This document shows positions 14,361-22,122 of a stretch of 64,000 bases of DNA, in pieces. The notes below the pieces were generated by a model that did not search any database, had not been told where the DNA came from, and saw only the letters and a list, made by a program, of their open reading frames with translations. A program made the translations under genes and the position numbers. Origin of the DNA: Nitrospirota bacterium (GTDB lineage Bacteria; Nitrospirota; Nitrospiria; Nitrospirales; Nitrospiraceae); contig JBFLWP010000018.1 in the NCBI GenBank assembly GCA_040757595.1, positions 1-64,000 of the forward strand, given 5' to 3'. Within the stretch, counting starts at the first letter, position 1. Every line of letters starts with the position of its first letter.

Positions 14361-15305
14361 ATCACCGCGCGGTTCTGCAGGAGGACGGGGAAACTGTCTT
14401 TCTGGGCCTGGCTGACAGGCCTGTTGGTTTCCTGCGCCTCGATCTGCCCGTCCGTCGTTCACGCCCTTGAGAAATACGGACGGCCCCTGCCGGCGATCGG
14501 CGACGTCGGCGAGGAAGGCGTCGCCAGGGGCAAAGAGGAGCTGGAAGGAGCGGGGCAAGAGGAGTGGCTGCGGGGCTATCTGCTGACGGCCGCCTTCCTC
14601 GACAATCCTACGTTCGCCGCGCGGCCGAACAACACGGGGTTGGTCGGGCTCCGGCACATGATCCACCTGGAGACGGACCTCTACAAGGACTATCTCCAGT
14701 TCTACACGGACCAGAACTTCTTTTCGGACCGGAAGAGGGGCTGGATCACCTTGACCGAATGGGACCAGACCTACGCGTTCACCGGCTCGCTGGGCAACTG
14801 GGGCTGGCGCATCCAGTATGAAAAGGACTCCCCCCTGGACCGGAGCGGTCTCTCGCAATCCTACGGCGACTCGGTCATCACCTATGCGATCGACCCGCTG
14901 GCGACGCGAAGCTGGTGGAAGCAGCTCTTTCCCTCCCAGAACCTCACCGCCTACGCCGGCGCCGGTTGGCTGTTTTACAATGACACGTACTTCGCCCGTC
15001 CGGACAACACCGGGCGGGCCCTCTACCGCTACGTCGCCCACGCGGACTTGGACCTCTACAAGAACCGCGTCGTGGTCTTCGGCGACACGAACTTCTTCAC
15101 CGACCGGCAGTCGAGCAACGCGGTCCGCCCGTCGGAGTTGGATTGGATGGTCGGCATCGCCTTCCGTTGGGGCCATGCTGAGATCAGCCTCTACCACGAG
15201 GCGGACATGCCGTTGGACCGTGACGGCTTGATCCAGCGATATACGGCAATTCAACTCCGATACGAATTCGAGTGGATGAAGGGGAAAGCGGCCGCCCTCA
15301 AGTGA
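14361..15305 (+). CDS. exported two-repeat barrel-like protein, probable ATC start
   Basis: The predicted protein has 314 residues, counting from an ATC codon at 14361. The first 38 residues form a signal peptide (RFCRRTGKLSFWAWLTGLL, then PSVVHA). A stop at 14331 closes the frame upstream, and no ATG, GTG or TTG occurs before a TTG at 14424 inside the signal peptide. GAGGAG at 14349-14354 is spaced six bases from the ATC. The mature part contains two copies of one unit: FAARPNNTG, LETDLYKDYLQFYTDQNFF in the first, and FARPDNTG, ADLDLYKNRVVVFGDTNFF in the second, each with alternating strands. An outer-membrane or periplasmic location is likely; function is unknown. Confidence 0.72.
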   Translation: MTARFCRRTGKLSFWAWLTGLLVSCASICPSVVHALEKYGRPLPAIGDVGEEGVARGKEELEGAGQEEWLRGYLLTAAFLDNPTFAARPNNTGLVGLRHMIHLETDLYKDYLQFYTDQNFFSDRKRGWITLTEWDQTYAFTGSLGNWGWRIQYEKDSPLDRSGLSQSYGDSVITYAIDPLATRSWWKQLFPSQNLTAYAGAGWLFYNDTYFARPDNTGRALYRYVAHADLDLYKNRVVVFGDTNFFTDRQSSNAVRPSELDWMVGIAFRWGHAEISLYHEADMPLDRDGLIQRYTAIQLRYEFEWMKGKAAALK

Positions 15306-15381
15306 CAGCGGGTGGGCCTTCTCCGTCACAAGCCGCTGTGATAAGATGCGCGCGTTTGAAAGCCTTCAGCCCTCAGCGTTC

Positions 15382-15459
15382 AGCGATCAGCTCCCTCCCT
15401 CGATCCCTCCCCTCAAGAAGGGGGAGGAAAGGTGGGGGTGGAGTTGACTGCTGATCGCT
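15382..15459. repeat. intergenic inverted repeat before tadA
   Basis: AGCGATCAGC at 15382-15391 and GCTGATCGCT at 15450-15459 form a perfect 10-base inverted pair. Inside it CCTCCCC (15406-15412) pairs with GGGGAGG (15421-15427). The preceding TTCAGCCCTCAGCGTTCAGC stretch resembles sequence at 19751-19769 and 21437-21465. The element reaches to within eight bases of the tadA ATG. Confidence 0.65.
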
Positions 15460-15467
15460 TCCCAGCT

Positions 15468-15947
15468 ATGACCGACAACGACATCGCATACATGCAGTTG
15501 GCCCTGGAGGCCGCAAAGCGGGCTCCAGCCATCGGGGAAGTCCCGATCGGGGCGGTCCTGGTGCGGGATGGGCAGGTCCTGGCGCAGGCCCACAACCTCC
15601 GGGAGGTCTGGCAGGACCCGACCGCCCATGCGGAAGTCGTGGCCATCCGCGAGGCCGCTACGCGGTCGGGCACCTGGCGGCTGACCGGTACGACCCTCTA
15701 TGTGACCGTGGAGCCCTGTGCAATGTGCATCGGTGCCGTCATCCTATCCCGCATTGACCGGCTGATCTTCGGTGCCAAGGACCCCAAGGCCGGCGCCTGC
15801 GGCTCGATCTTCAACCTGCCGGACGAGCGCCGGCTGAATCACCGGGTTGAAGTCGTGGGCGGGGTCTTGGAGCAGGAGAGCCAGGACCTGCTCCAGGCCT
15901 TTTTCAGAGGTCTACGCGAAAACGTCGAAGAGCGAACGAGACAATGA
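15468..15947 (+). CDS. tadA: tRNA-specific adenosine deaminase
   Basis: This 159-residue enzyme converts A34 to inosine in tRNA-Arg(ACG). It has the cytidine-deaminase-fold zinc site: HAEVVAIREA with the catalytic Glu, and PCAMCIGAVILSRI with two Cys ligands. The N-terminus MTDNDIAYMQLALEAAKRAPAIGEVPIGAVLV aligns with TadA from its first helix. ATG 15468 is chosen from this alignment; a GTG at 15432 with a GGAGG before it would add 12 residues encoded by the repeat just upstream. The gene is alone on the plus strand and is followed by tRNA-Ser. Confidence 0.95.
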   Translation: MTDNDIAYMQLALEAAKRAPAIGEVPIGAVLVRDGQVLAQAHNLREVWQDPTAHAEVVAIREAATRSGTWRLTGTTLYVTVEPCAMCIGAVILSRIDRLIFGAKDPKAGACGSIFNLPDERRLNHRVEVVGGVLEQESQDLLQAFFRGLRENVEERTRQ

Positions 15948-16074
15948 AGAACCGTTGCTCGTGAAGCGTCGTTCGTGAAGCGCCAACTGCAAGAATCAAG
16001 GTGATGAAGCCGCTGAGGTATTCTCTCCGGGCGTCCGGAACCATCACATGACGCCCGGCTAGCGCAAGCGAGGT

Positions 16075-16164
<90 letters not shown>

Positions 16165-16403
16165 CACCGAGCTTGCTTGGCGGGAGCGCGAAAGCGAGAT
16201 CCGCAGCGAATCTCTCCTCTCAACAGGCAGTGCCGCGCCAGCAGTACCAACAGGCAGTGACGTTCTATGGCCATGAAACGGTGTCGCGTCCCGCGACTTC
16301 AATTGCAAAACTGTTTAGTATGGAGCAGCACGACCGTTCCAGCCACACGGGAGGTTGGGATTCGAACGAGAGGGATCGCGGGGGAGAGAAACTCGGCATG
16401 CCG

Positions 16404-16853
16404 CTACTTGAGCCGGTTGCGGATTCGGGCGATCATCTCGGCCAGTTCCGCCTGCCCCAGCCTCTTCGCTTCGTGCTTCACGCTCCACACCGCCTCCAGC
16501 GGAGCCGGGTCGGTGGCCAGCCTCGGAATCACGTGCCAGTGGATGTGGGACAGTTGATTGCCCAGCAGCCCGTAGTTGATCTTGACCGGGCGAAACTCTG
16601 AGGCCAGCGCCTCGGCCACCAGGCTGACCTCTTCGATGACCTGGCTCCGCTCCTCCCGGCTCAGCTCGAACAGCTCGGTCGCGTGCCGCTTGAGCACGAG
16701 GACCGTCCAGCCGGGAAAGAACTGATCCTCGAACAGGTAGGCGACGGTCAACCCGCAGTCGGCGATCCGGTGGTCCGGCAGGGGCCATCGTCCCGCACAG
16801 GCCTTGCAATCGTCGCGGCTCACCGCTGCGTCCTTTCCCGATTTACCGCTCAC
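16404..16853 (-). CDS. HIT-family nucleotide hydrolase/transferase
   Basis: This 149-residue protein has the histidine triad HIHWHVIPRL near residue 108, preceded by INYGLLGNQ. The N-terminus carries a CxxC pair (DDCKACAGR), which may bind zinc as in several bacterial HIT proteins. HIT enzymes hydrolyse dinucleoside polyphosphates or AMP conjugates. The GTG start at 16853 overlaps the TGA of the upstream nuclease gene (GTGA, four bases), so translation is coupled if that gene is read to its end. The length and motif fit the HIT family fully. Confidence 0.92.
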   Translation of the reverse strand: MSGKSGKDAAVSRDDCKACAGRWPLPDHRIADCGLTVAYLFEDQFFPGWTVLVLKRHATELFELSREERSQVIEEVSLVAEALASEFRPVKINYGLLGNQLSHIHWHVIPRLATDPAPLEAVWSVKHEAKRLGQAELAEMIARIRNRLK

Positions 16854-18330
16854 GGACTGGCCTTTCGGATCAGCGCCCTCCGGAGCTCGACCATCCCGAG
16901 CGTGTCCCGCGCACAGTAGCGGAGGAGCGCCTGCCTCAGCCGCTCCTTCTCCACCCAGTCGGTCTCCTCAAAGACCATCCGCTGATAGGCCAAGGCCGCC
17001 AGGCTCCCCTCCCGGATTTCCAGGTCTCCATAGTCCAGGTGCGGCGCGAGGGCCGGCAGGACGGACTTGATCGAGTAGGACCCGGCGAACTGCGGGTGGT
17101 AATACTGGGCCCTGATCACCGGGAGCAGGTCCCACAGGCGCGCGATCACGCGCTCCAGATCCTTCCTGAGTCCGGGCAGGGCCTCGATCAGGCCTTCCAG
17201 GATCATCCGCTCGTAGCCGGAATAGACGCAGATGCTTCCTTCTTCCCCGACCGAGGCCAGCAGCGCCAGGGCCAGCTCTTCTCTCGGGTCTCGCGCCTCC
17301 ACACAGAGGTACTCCTCGTGCCGGACGGTCCCATCCTCCGCTTCGACATGGTTGGACCATTGGGTCGGAATCGCCTGGTAAGGCCTGGTTCCTTGGTACT
17401 TGGGGACGGCCGGCATGAAGGTCTCGAAGTCCAGGTGATGGACCGGATACCGGGCCGATTCCAGCAGACTCCTGAGTCCGGGCCCGATCCATTCGGCGTT
17501 TTCCTTGACGCGCTGCTGGATGATGGTCAGGGGATACGAGAGCGGAATCTCGTCAATGGTCTGGACCCCCTGGGCCGCAAGCGGCTCAATGGTCCTGGCT
17601 CCGCCCGGCAGATGATAGATCCAGCGCTCCGGCTTGTCTTTGGTGCAATGGGCCCAGAAGGGACATTCGTAGGGTTGATGGCAGTGGCTGTCCGGCTCGA
17701 CGGCCGGAGGGGACGGGGCGGCCAGCATCGCCTTCATCCCGGCCAGCCGGCCGGGCACGGAGGGCAGAAGCTCCGCCACGGGAGACGTGAGATCTTCAAT
17801 GGAGAACAGCCGGTCGAGATTCAGTTCCCCTCCCTGATAGACATAGCCGGTGTCGAGGTGCATGAGGGAGGAGCCGGCGAGCGGGAGACCGGCTCCCTGG
17901 AGCACGTAGGCCTGGACGGCCAGATCGTCCAAATGGACGGTCTTGACCCTGGTGGAGGACTTGACTTCGATCAGCCGCCAGGCGTCCGGTCCCGTCGGCT
18001 GCCGCCGTATCCGCTCCAGCACGTCCACCCGGACCAGCACCTGGTCACACTCGAAGGTTCCTTCGAATATGGCCGGCACCAAGGGATCGGCCAGCAGTTG
18101 GGCGGTCTGCTTGAGGGCCTCGCCAGATGGCGGTGATCCGCCTCGACCAGGACCCCGCCGGGGAACCTGGCCCTGGCCAGGGCTCCGATGCCGGTGCCCC
18201 TCTCCAGGATGGCTCGAGTCTGTTCGTCCGGTTCGGCGGCCAGGTCCGGATGGTGGATTTCCAGATAGAGCCGCTTGGGGCACTGGAGACCGGAGAGGAA
18301 TTTCGACTTGGACAGCCGAATGTCGTTCAA
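16850..18330 (-). pseudogene. RecB-like nuclease (TM0106/DUF2779 type), single-base frameshift
   Basis: Two overlapping frames together give one protein of about 490 residues. The first part (LSKSKFLSGLQCPKRLYLE, then GVLVEADHRHLA) runs to about 18121. The second (EALKQTAQLLADP, then WRLIEVKSSTRVKTVHLDDLAVQAYVL, HQPYECPFWAHC, HHLDFETFMPAVP) continues in the next frame to 16850. One missing base around 18119-18124 explains the break: adding a G would give the family reading HLAEALKQT. EVKSS is the PD-(D/E)xK nuclease core and the C-terminal DFET is the exonuclease-like half. The start is uncertain; TTG 18330 is used. It may be a real gene with a sequencing error, since the rest is intact. Confidence 0.8.
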
Positions 18331-18342
18331 GGGGATTGAATT

Positions 18343-18376
18343 CGTGACGAGTGACGCGTCACGCGTGACGCGTGAC
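18343..18376. repeat. GTGACG-type palindromic repeat
   Basis: GTGACGAGTGACGCGTCACG and a following CGTGACGCGTGAC contain the perfect 12-base palindrome GTGACGCGTCAC at 18351-18362. The element supplies the last codons and stop of the PanE-fusion gene and lies just upstream of the nuclease gene. Confidence 0.7.
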
Positions 18377-19726
18377 AGAGGCTCCATCGGCTTTCAGCGA
18401 GGGCCTCGTGTCCTTGCCCGGCCCCGTCGTCAATTCGATGCGGGCCACGCCCTTGACGTTGGCGCAGAGATCTCCCAGCCCGGGCGCCACCAGCCGAAAG
18501 GGCCCGCCCTTCTGCTCAGGCAGGGGCTCCCCGTCGAGCTCATAGATCAGGATGCCGTAGTCCCGCGCCTGCTGCATCGTCAGGCTGGCGGCAAACCGTC
18601 CGTCCTGCGAATGGAACGTCACATGGTCGGCACTGACCGCCGCGGTGGGCAGATCGAGGAGGCCCCTGACGCGGACGCCCCGGCCCTTCATGCCCTGCGC
18701 CACGGCGCCGACATCCGGCACGTGATGCTCGGCCGGCAACTGAGCCAGGGCGGTCCGATCCAAGGCGACCGGCTGGATCACGGCCCCGTCGATCCGGAGC
18801 ACGCCCGGCCCGCTCTTCTCGCGCCCGGTGATGACCTTGACCAGGGCCGTCATCGCCTCGTTCAGCGGGGTGGGGATGCCCAGCTCCCGCCCCTTCCGTG
18901 CAACGTAGCCGTTGAGGGACTCGATCTCGGTCGGACGGCCGGCCTTCCAGTCGTCATACATGGACGTGTGGATGTCGCGAATCTCCTGCGTCCAGCGCAC
19001 GACCTTGCCGGCCATGTCCGCCGCCAGCGGCACCTTCAGGGCGGCCGAAACCGCCGCCACCTCTTCCACGAGCTGGCGGATCACGCCCAGCATCTCCGGA
19101 TGATCCAACGCCTTGGCCACGCGGTCGTTGATGAGCACCGTCAGGGGATTGAAGACGCAGTTCCAGCACATCTTCTCCCACTTGCTCCGGCGGATGTCCT
19201 CGACGATCTGGCAGGGCAGGCCCGCCTGCGTGAAGATTTCGGCGATCCGGAGCACCCGTTCGCTTCTGTGTCCGAGCAGCTCGCCGATCGCCACGCTCCC
19301 GCGCTTGTAATGTTCGATCACCCCCGGCTCGACGATCTTGGCATAGATGAAGGCCACCCCGCCCACCACGCAGTCCCGGTGGAACCGGCTCAGGATGCGG
19401 TCCTCCGTGTCCACCCCGTTCTGCAGCGTCAACAGGACCGTCCGCTCGGTCATGACCGGCTCGATCTGGGTGAGGGCTTCGTCCAGATCGTAGGCCTTGA
19501 CCGAGAGAACGATCAGGTCCGGCCTGGGCAGCTCGCGAGGGTCGGAAGCGGCCGGCGGGTGCACGGTGAAGGTGCCGGCCGGGCTTCTGAGGATCAGGCC
19601 GTGGTTCCTCACGGCTTGAAGGGTCCTGGGCCGGAGCAGGAAGGACACGTGGGGATTGTGCCGGGCCAGGTGGGCGCCGAAAAATCCCCCGACCGCCCCG
19701 GCTCCGACCATCATGATCTGTTGCAT
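18359..19726 (-). CDS. 2-dehydropantoate 2-reductase-like enzyme fused to a molybdopterin-binding-type domain
   Basis: The 455-residue protein starts with the Rossmann loop MMVGAGAVGGFFGAHLA and the ketopantoate reductase features VLSVKAYDLDEAL, LTLQNGVDTED and SKWEKMCWNCVFNPLTVL, ending in the usual C-terminal helical domain near residue 320. PanE reduces ketopantoate to pantoate with NADPH. About 120 further residues look like the sulfite-oxidase-type molybdopterin-binding fold: GRGVRVRGLLDLPTAAV, HVTFHSQDGRF, ILIYELDGEPLPEQKGGPFRLV and NVKGVARIEL. The catalytic Cys of sulfite oxidase is not evident. The fusion is unusual and the role of the second domain is unknown. The last residues (VTRHA) come from the intergenic repeat. 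Confidence 0.83.
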   Translation of the reverse strand: MQQIMMVGAGAVGGFFGAHLARHNPHVSFLLRPRTLQAVRNHGLILRSPAGTFTVHPPAASDPRELPRPDLIVLSVKAYDLDEALTQIEPVMTERTVLLTLQNGVDTEDRILSRFHRDCVVGGVAFIYAKIVEPGVIEHYKRGSVAIGELLGHRSERVLRIAEIFTQAGLPCQIVEDIRRSKWEKMCWNCVFNPLTVLINDRVAKALDHPEMLGVIRQLVEEVAAVSAALKVPLAADMAGKVVRWTQEIRDIHTSMYDDWKAGRPTEIESLNGYVARKGRELGIPTPLNEAMTALVKVITGREKSGPGVLRIDGAVIQPVALDRTALAQLPAEHHVPDVGAVAQGMKGRGVRVRGLLDLPTAAVSADHVTFHSQDGRFAASLTMQQARDYGILIYELDGEPLPEQKGGPFRLVAPGLGDLCANVKGVARIELTTGPGKDTRPSLKADGASVTRHA

Positions 19727-19785
19727 GGAGTCTCCTGAAAATCGCCATCGGCTGTCAGCCTTCAGCCCTCAATGGCTCTTGACTC

Positions 19786-19855
19786 GACGCGGAGAGGGGT
19801 GACGGGGGGACGCGGCGAACTCTGCTTCGTTCCGCCGCCCTGTCTCCGCGTCCCC
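19786..19855. repeat. intergenic hairpin between divergent genes
   Basis: GGGGACGCGG (19806-19815) pairs perfectly with CCGCGTCCCC (19846-19855), and GACGCGGAGA (19786-19795) alternatively pairs with TCTCCGCGTC (19843-19852). The two pairings exclude each other. A TCAGCCTTCAGCCCTCA stretch flanks it at 19755-19771. No coding frame was found here. Confidence 0.6.
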
Positions 19856-19973
19856 GCGTCGCCTATGGCGAAGCTGACGGCTGATTGCTGAGAGCGGAAA
19901 GCTCCGGTACTATAGCATGCCGGTTGTGGCCAGCCAACCGGCCACGGACCGTCCCGGCTTGACCGATCGTTGC

Positions 19974-20699
19974 ATGACTCCTCCCCTTCAAGAAATCCGC
20001 GCCAGGCTCGGCCGAGCCAAGGCGGTCACCGTGCTGACGGGCGCCGGCATCTCGGCGGACAGCGGGGTGCCGACCTTCCGGGGGCAGGACGGCCTGTGGC
20101 GAAACTTTCGCGCCGAGGACCTGGCGACCCCCGAGGCCTTCGCGCGCGATCCCAAGCTCGTCTGGGAATGGTACAACTGGCGGCGGGAGCTGATCGCGAC
20201 GAAACGCCCGAACCCCGCCCACTATGCGCTCGTCGAGCTGGAGCGGCGGATCGAACGCTTCTGGCTCATCACCCAGAACGTGGACGGGCTGCATCCGGCC
20301 GCCGGTTCGCGGAAACTCACGGAGATTCACGGCAACATCTGGAAGGTCCGCTGCACGGCTTGCCGGCTGGTGGCGGAGAACCGCGACGTACCGATTGCGA
20401 TCCCGCCTCCTTGCCCCTCCTGCCGGGGACTGTTGCGGCCGCACATCGTCTGGTTCGGCGAGGCCCTGAGCGAACCGGATCTGGACCGGAGCATGGAAGC
20501 GGTGGCCTCCTGCGAGGTCCTGCTGATCATCGGCACCTCGGGCCTGGTCAATCCCGCCGCTTCCTTTGTCGGCATCGCCAAGGCGGCCGGGGCCTTCGTC
20601 GCGGAGCTCAACCTGGACCCGACCCCCAATTCGACCGTCGTGGACGTCTCCGTTCAGGGACGGGCCAGCGAGGTCGTCCCGCAGTTGCTTGAGGGATAG
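19974..20699 (+). CDS. cobB: NAD-dependent protein deacylase (sirtuin)
   Basis: This 241-residue sirtuin has VTVLTGAGISADSGVPTFRG (NAD site), LITQNVDGLH, the catalytic His in EIHGNIW, and four zinc cysteines (CTAC and CPSC). The segment EWYNWRREL holds the Tyr-x-x-Arg pair of class III (SIRT5-like) sirtuins, which favours removal of succinyl or malonyl groups. GTSGLVNPAASF and LNLDPTP complete the NAD pocket. ATG 19974 is chosen because it begins just before the first helix; the frame is open to an ATG at 19917. The gene is divergent from the PanE fusion. Confidence 0.94.
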   Translation: MTPPLQEIRARLGRAKAVTVLTGAGISADSGVPTFRGQDGLWRNFRAEDLATPEAFARDPKLVWEWYNWRRELIATKRPNPAHYALVELERRIERFWLITQNVDGLHPAAGSRKLTEIHGNIWKVRCTACRLVAENRDVPIAIPPPCPSCRGLLRPHIVWFGEALSEPDLDRSMEAVASCEVLLIIGTSGLVNPAASFVGIAKAAGAFVAELNLDPTPNSTVVDVSVQGRASEVVPQLLEG

Positions 20700-20716
20700 C
20701 CGTCAGCAGGGCGCGG

Positions 20717-21433
20717 CTAGAGGTTCGCCAGGAGGGACGGGAGCGCGTCGAGGCTCCCGATCCGGGGGACCTGCGGGGGAAGCTCCTTCGGCTCGCGGGT
20801 AATGACGACCCCGGCCAGGCCCGCGACCTGCGCGCCTTCGAAGTCGTCCCGGACGCTGTCCCCGACGTGGAGGGCCTCCTCCGGATCGACCGAATGCTTC
20901 TCCAAAGCCAGGCGGAAGATCCGGGGGGCCGGCTTGGCCGCACGAGCCAGGCTGGAGATCGTCACCGTATCGAACAGGTCGCTCAGCCCGAGCCCGCGCA
21001 GCACCGAAAACAGACGCGTGTCGAAATTGGACACGATGCCCAGCTCGAATCCCCGCCCCCTCAGCTCCTTCAGGACCCCCAGCGTGTCCGGGTAGAGCCG
21101 CCAGTGCTGGGGGCCGGCAAAGGCCTCGAAGACCTGCTCGAAGTAGTCGTCGAATCCCTCGAACATCCCGACCCGATAGAACACGTTGTGGACGATGTCG
21201 AACCACCAGAGCCGTTCGCACCGCTTGATGTCGGCCGGATCGGTGACCGAGAACACCGGGGGCGGGGCGTCGCGGAAGGCCCGTTTGAAGGCCTCGCCGA
21301 CCGACGTGAGCAGCTCGGGAGTCTTCCGAACGCCGTAGGGCTCGGCATAGCCCAGATACACCTCCGCGACCGACCCCCTGACGTGAAAGAGGGTTCCGGC
21401 CGCGTCGAAAAAGACGACTTTGATCCGGTTCAT
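20717..21433 (-). CDS. HAD-superfamily hydrolase, REG-2-like
   Basis: This 238-residue HAD protein has motif I FFDAAGTLF, where the second Asp of the phosphatase DxD is Ala. Motif II is GIVSNFD, and motifs III/IV are AKPAPRIF and VGDSVRDDFEGAQVAG. A helical cap lies between residues 20 and 100. DAxGT is seen in the REG-2/HDHD3 and haloacid dehalogenase groups, so classic phosphatase action is uncertain. It converges with the sirtuin gene. The DUF1284 gene lies upstream on the same strand, separated by a TCAG-type repeat. Confidence 0.88.
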   Translation of the reverse strand: MNRIKVVFFDAAGTLFHVRGSVAEVYLGYAEPYGVRKTPELLTSVGEAFKRAFRDAPPPVFSVTDPADIKRCERLWWFDIVHNVFYRVGMFEGFDDYFEQVFEAFAGPQHWRLYPDTLGVLKELRGRGFELGIVSNFDTRLFSVLRGLGLSDLFDTVTISSLARAAKPAPRIFRLALEKHSVDPEEALHVGDSVRDDFEGAQVAGLAGVVITREPKELPPQVPRIGSLDALPSLLANL

Positions 21434-21463
21434 TCAGAAGAGTCCTCAGTGCTCAGTGTTCAG

Positions 21464-21982
21464 TTACCGGCCCTCAGTTGACGGTTTCCGCCTGAAAACC
21501 GACGACTGAATACTGATAACCTCTTGCCCGCGCAGGCTCCCGATCCCTTCCCGGCAATAGCCCAGCGGGAGCCACCGGCAGGCCCCGCAGAGGCCCGGAA
21601 GATCCTCCCCGGACAGGCTCACGCCGATCCGGTCTAGAATGTCCCGCCACCGGACCTTGGCGCCCGTCTGCAAGCCGAGCCGTTCCAAGACGTGCCGGTC
21701 CTGCGCGCGCATCACGTCCTCCGAGTCCTCGCCGTTGAGCGTGCATCCCCCCGGCCCTCGATGGGGACAGGCCCGGCACACGTCGTCCGGTTCATCCACG
21801 ACCAGGACCCACCGATCGGGATGGTCGCGGAGGTCGCGATGGACCGACGCGAGGTTCTCGACAAATCCGGGACTGTAGCCTTCGCCTCGGAACCCCTGGA
21901 GGCACAGGAGCGTATGCCCCCTGAGGCGGATTGGCGGCTGCTCCCCGGTCGCTGGAACACGGACGCTCACGGTGAGCTCCAT
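21464..21982 (-). CDS. DUF1284-family Cys-rich protein
   Basis: This 172-residue protein matches DUF1284: RLRGHTLLCLQGFRGEGYSPGFVENL near the start, then DDVCRACPHRGPGGC, and a C-terminal CGACRWLPLGYC. The spaced cysteines suggest an iron-sulfur or zinc centre; the family has no established reaction. The ATG at 21982 follows a TTG that would add one residue. The last 18 residues (from VISIQSSVFRR) are encoded by a TCAG-type intergenic repeat (bases 21464-21520), so the original C-terminus may have been shorter. Confidence 0.82.
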   Translation of the reverse strand: MELTVSVRVPATGEQPPIRLRGHTLLCLQGFRGEGYSPGFVENLASVHRDLRDHPDRWVLVVDEPDDVCRACPHRGPGGCTLNGEDSEDVMRAQDRHVLERLGLQTGAKVRWRDILDRIGVSLSGEDLPGLCGACRWLPLGYCREGIGSLRGQEVISIQSSVFRRKPSTEGR

Positions 21983-22054
21983 CAACGGAAGGTTGAGCGA
22001 AAATTCTATCGAGTCCCGCGCCCCGAAGTCAAAAGTCGCGCTCGGCCCCGTTCC

Positions 22055-22083
22055 TTGACAAAGCCTCCCTCCTCCGCTACCTT
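22055..22083 (+). promoter_or_regulatory. sigma70-type promoter of the receiver-domain gene
   Basis: TTGACA at 22055-22060 and TACCTT at 22078-22083 are 17 bases apart, 40 bases before the ATG at 22123. Confidence 0.5.
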
Positions 22084-22122
22084 GGCGATCGAGCGATTCA
22101 TCAAGGGAAACGGGGCCCTCCC

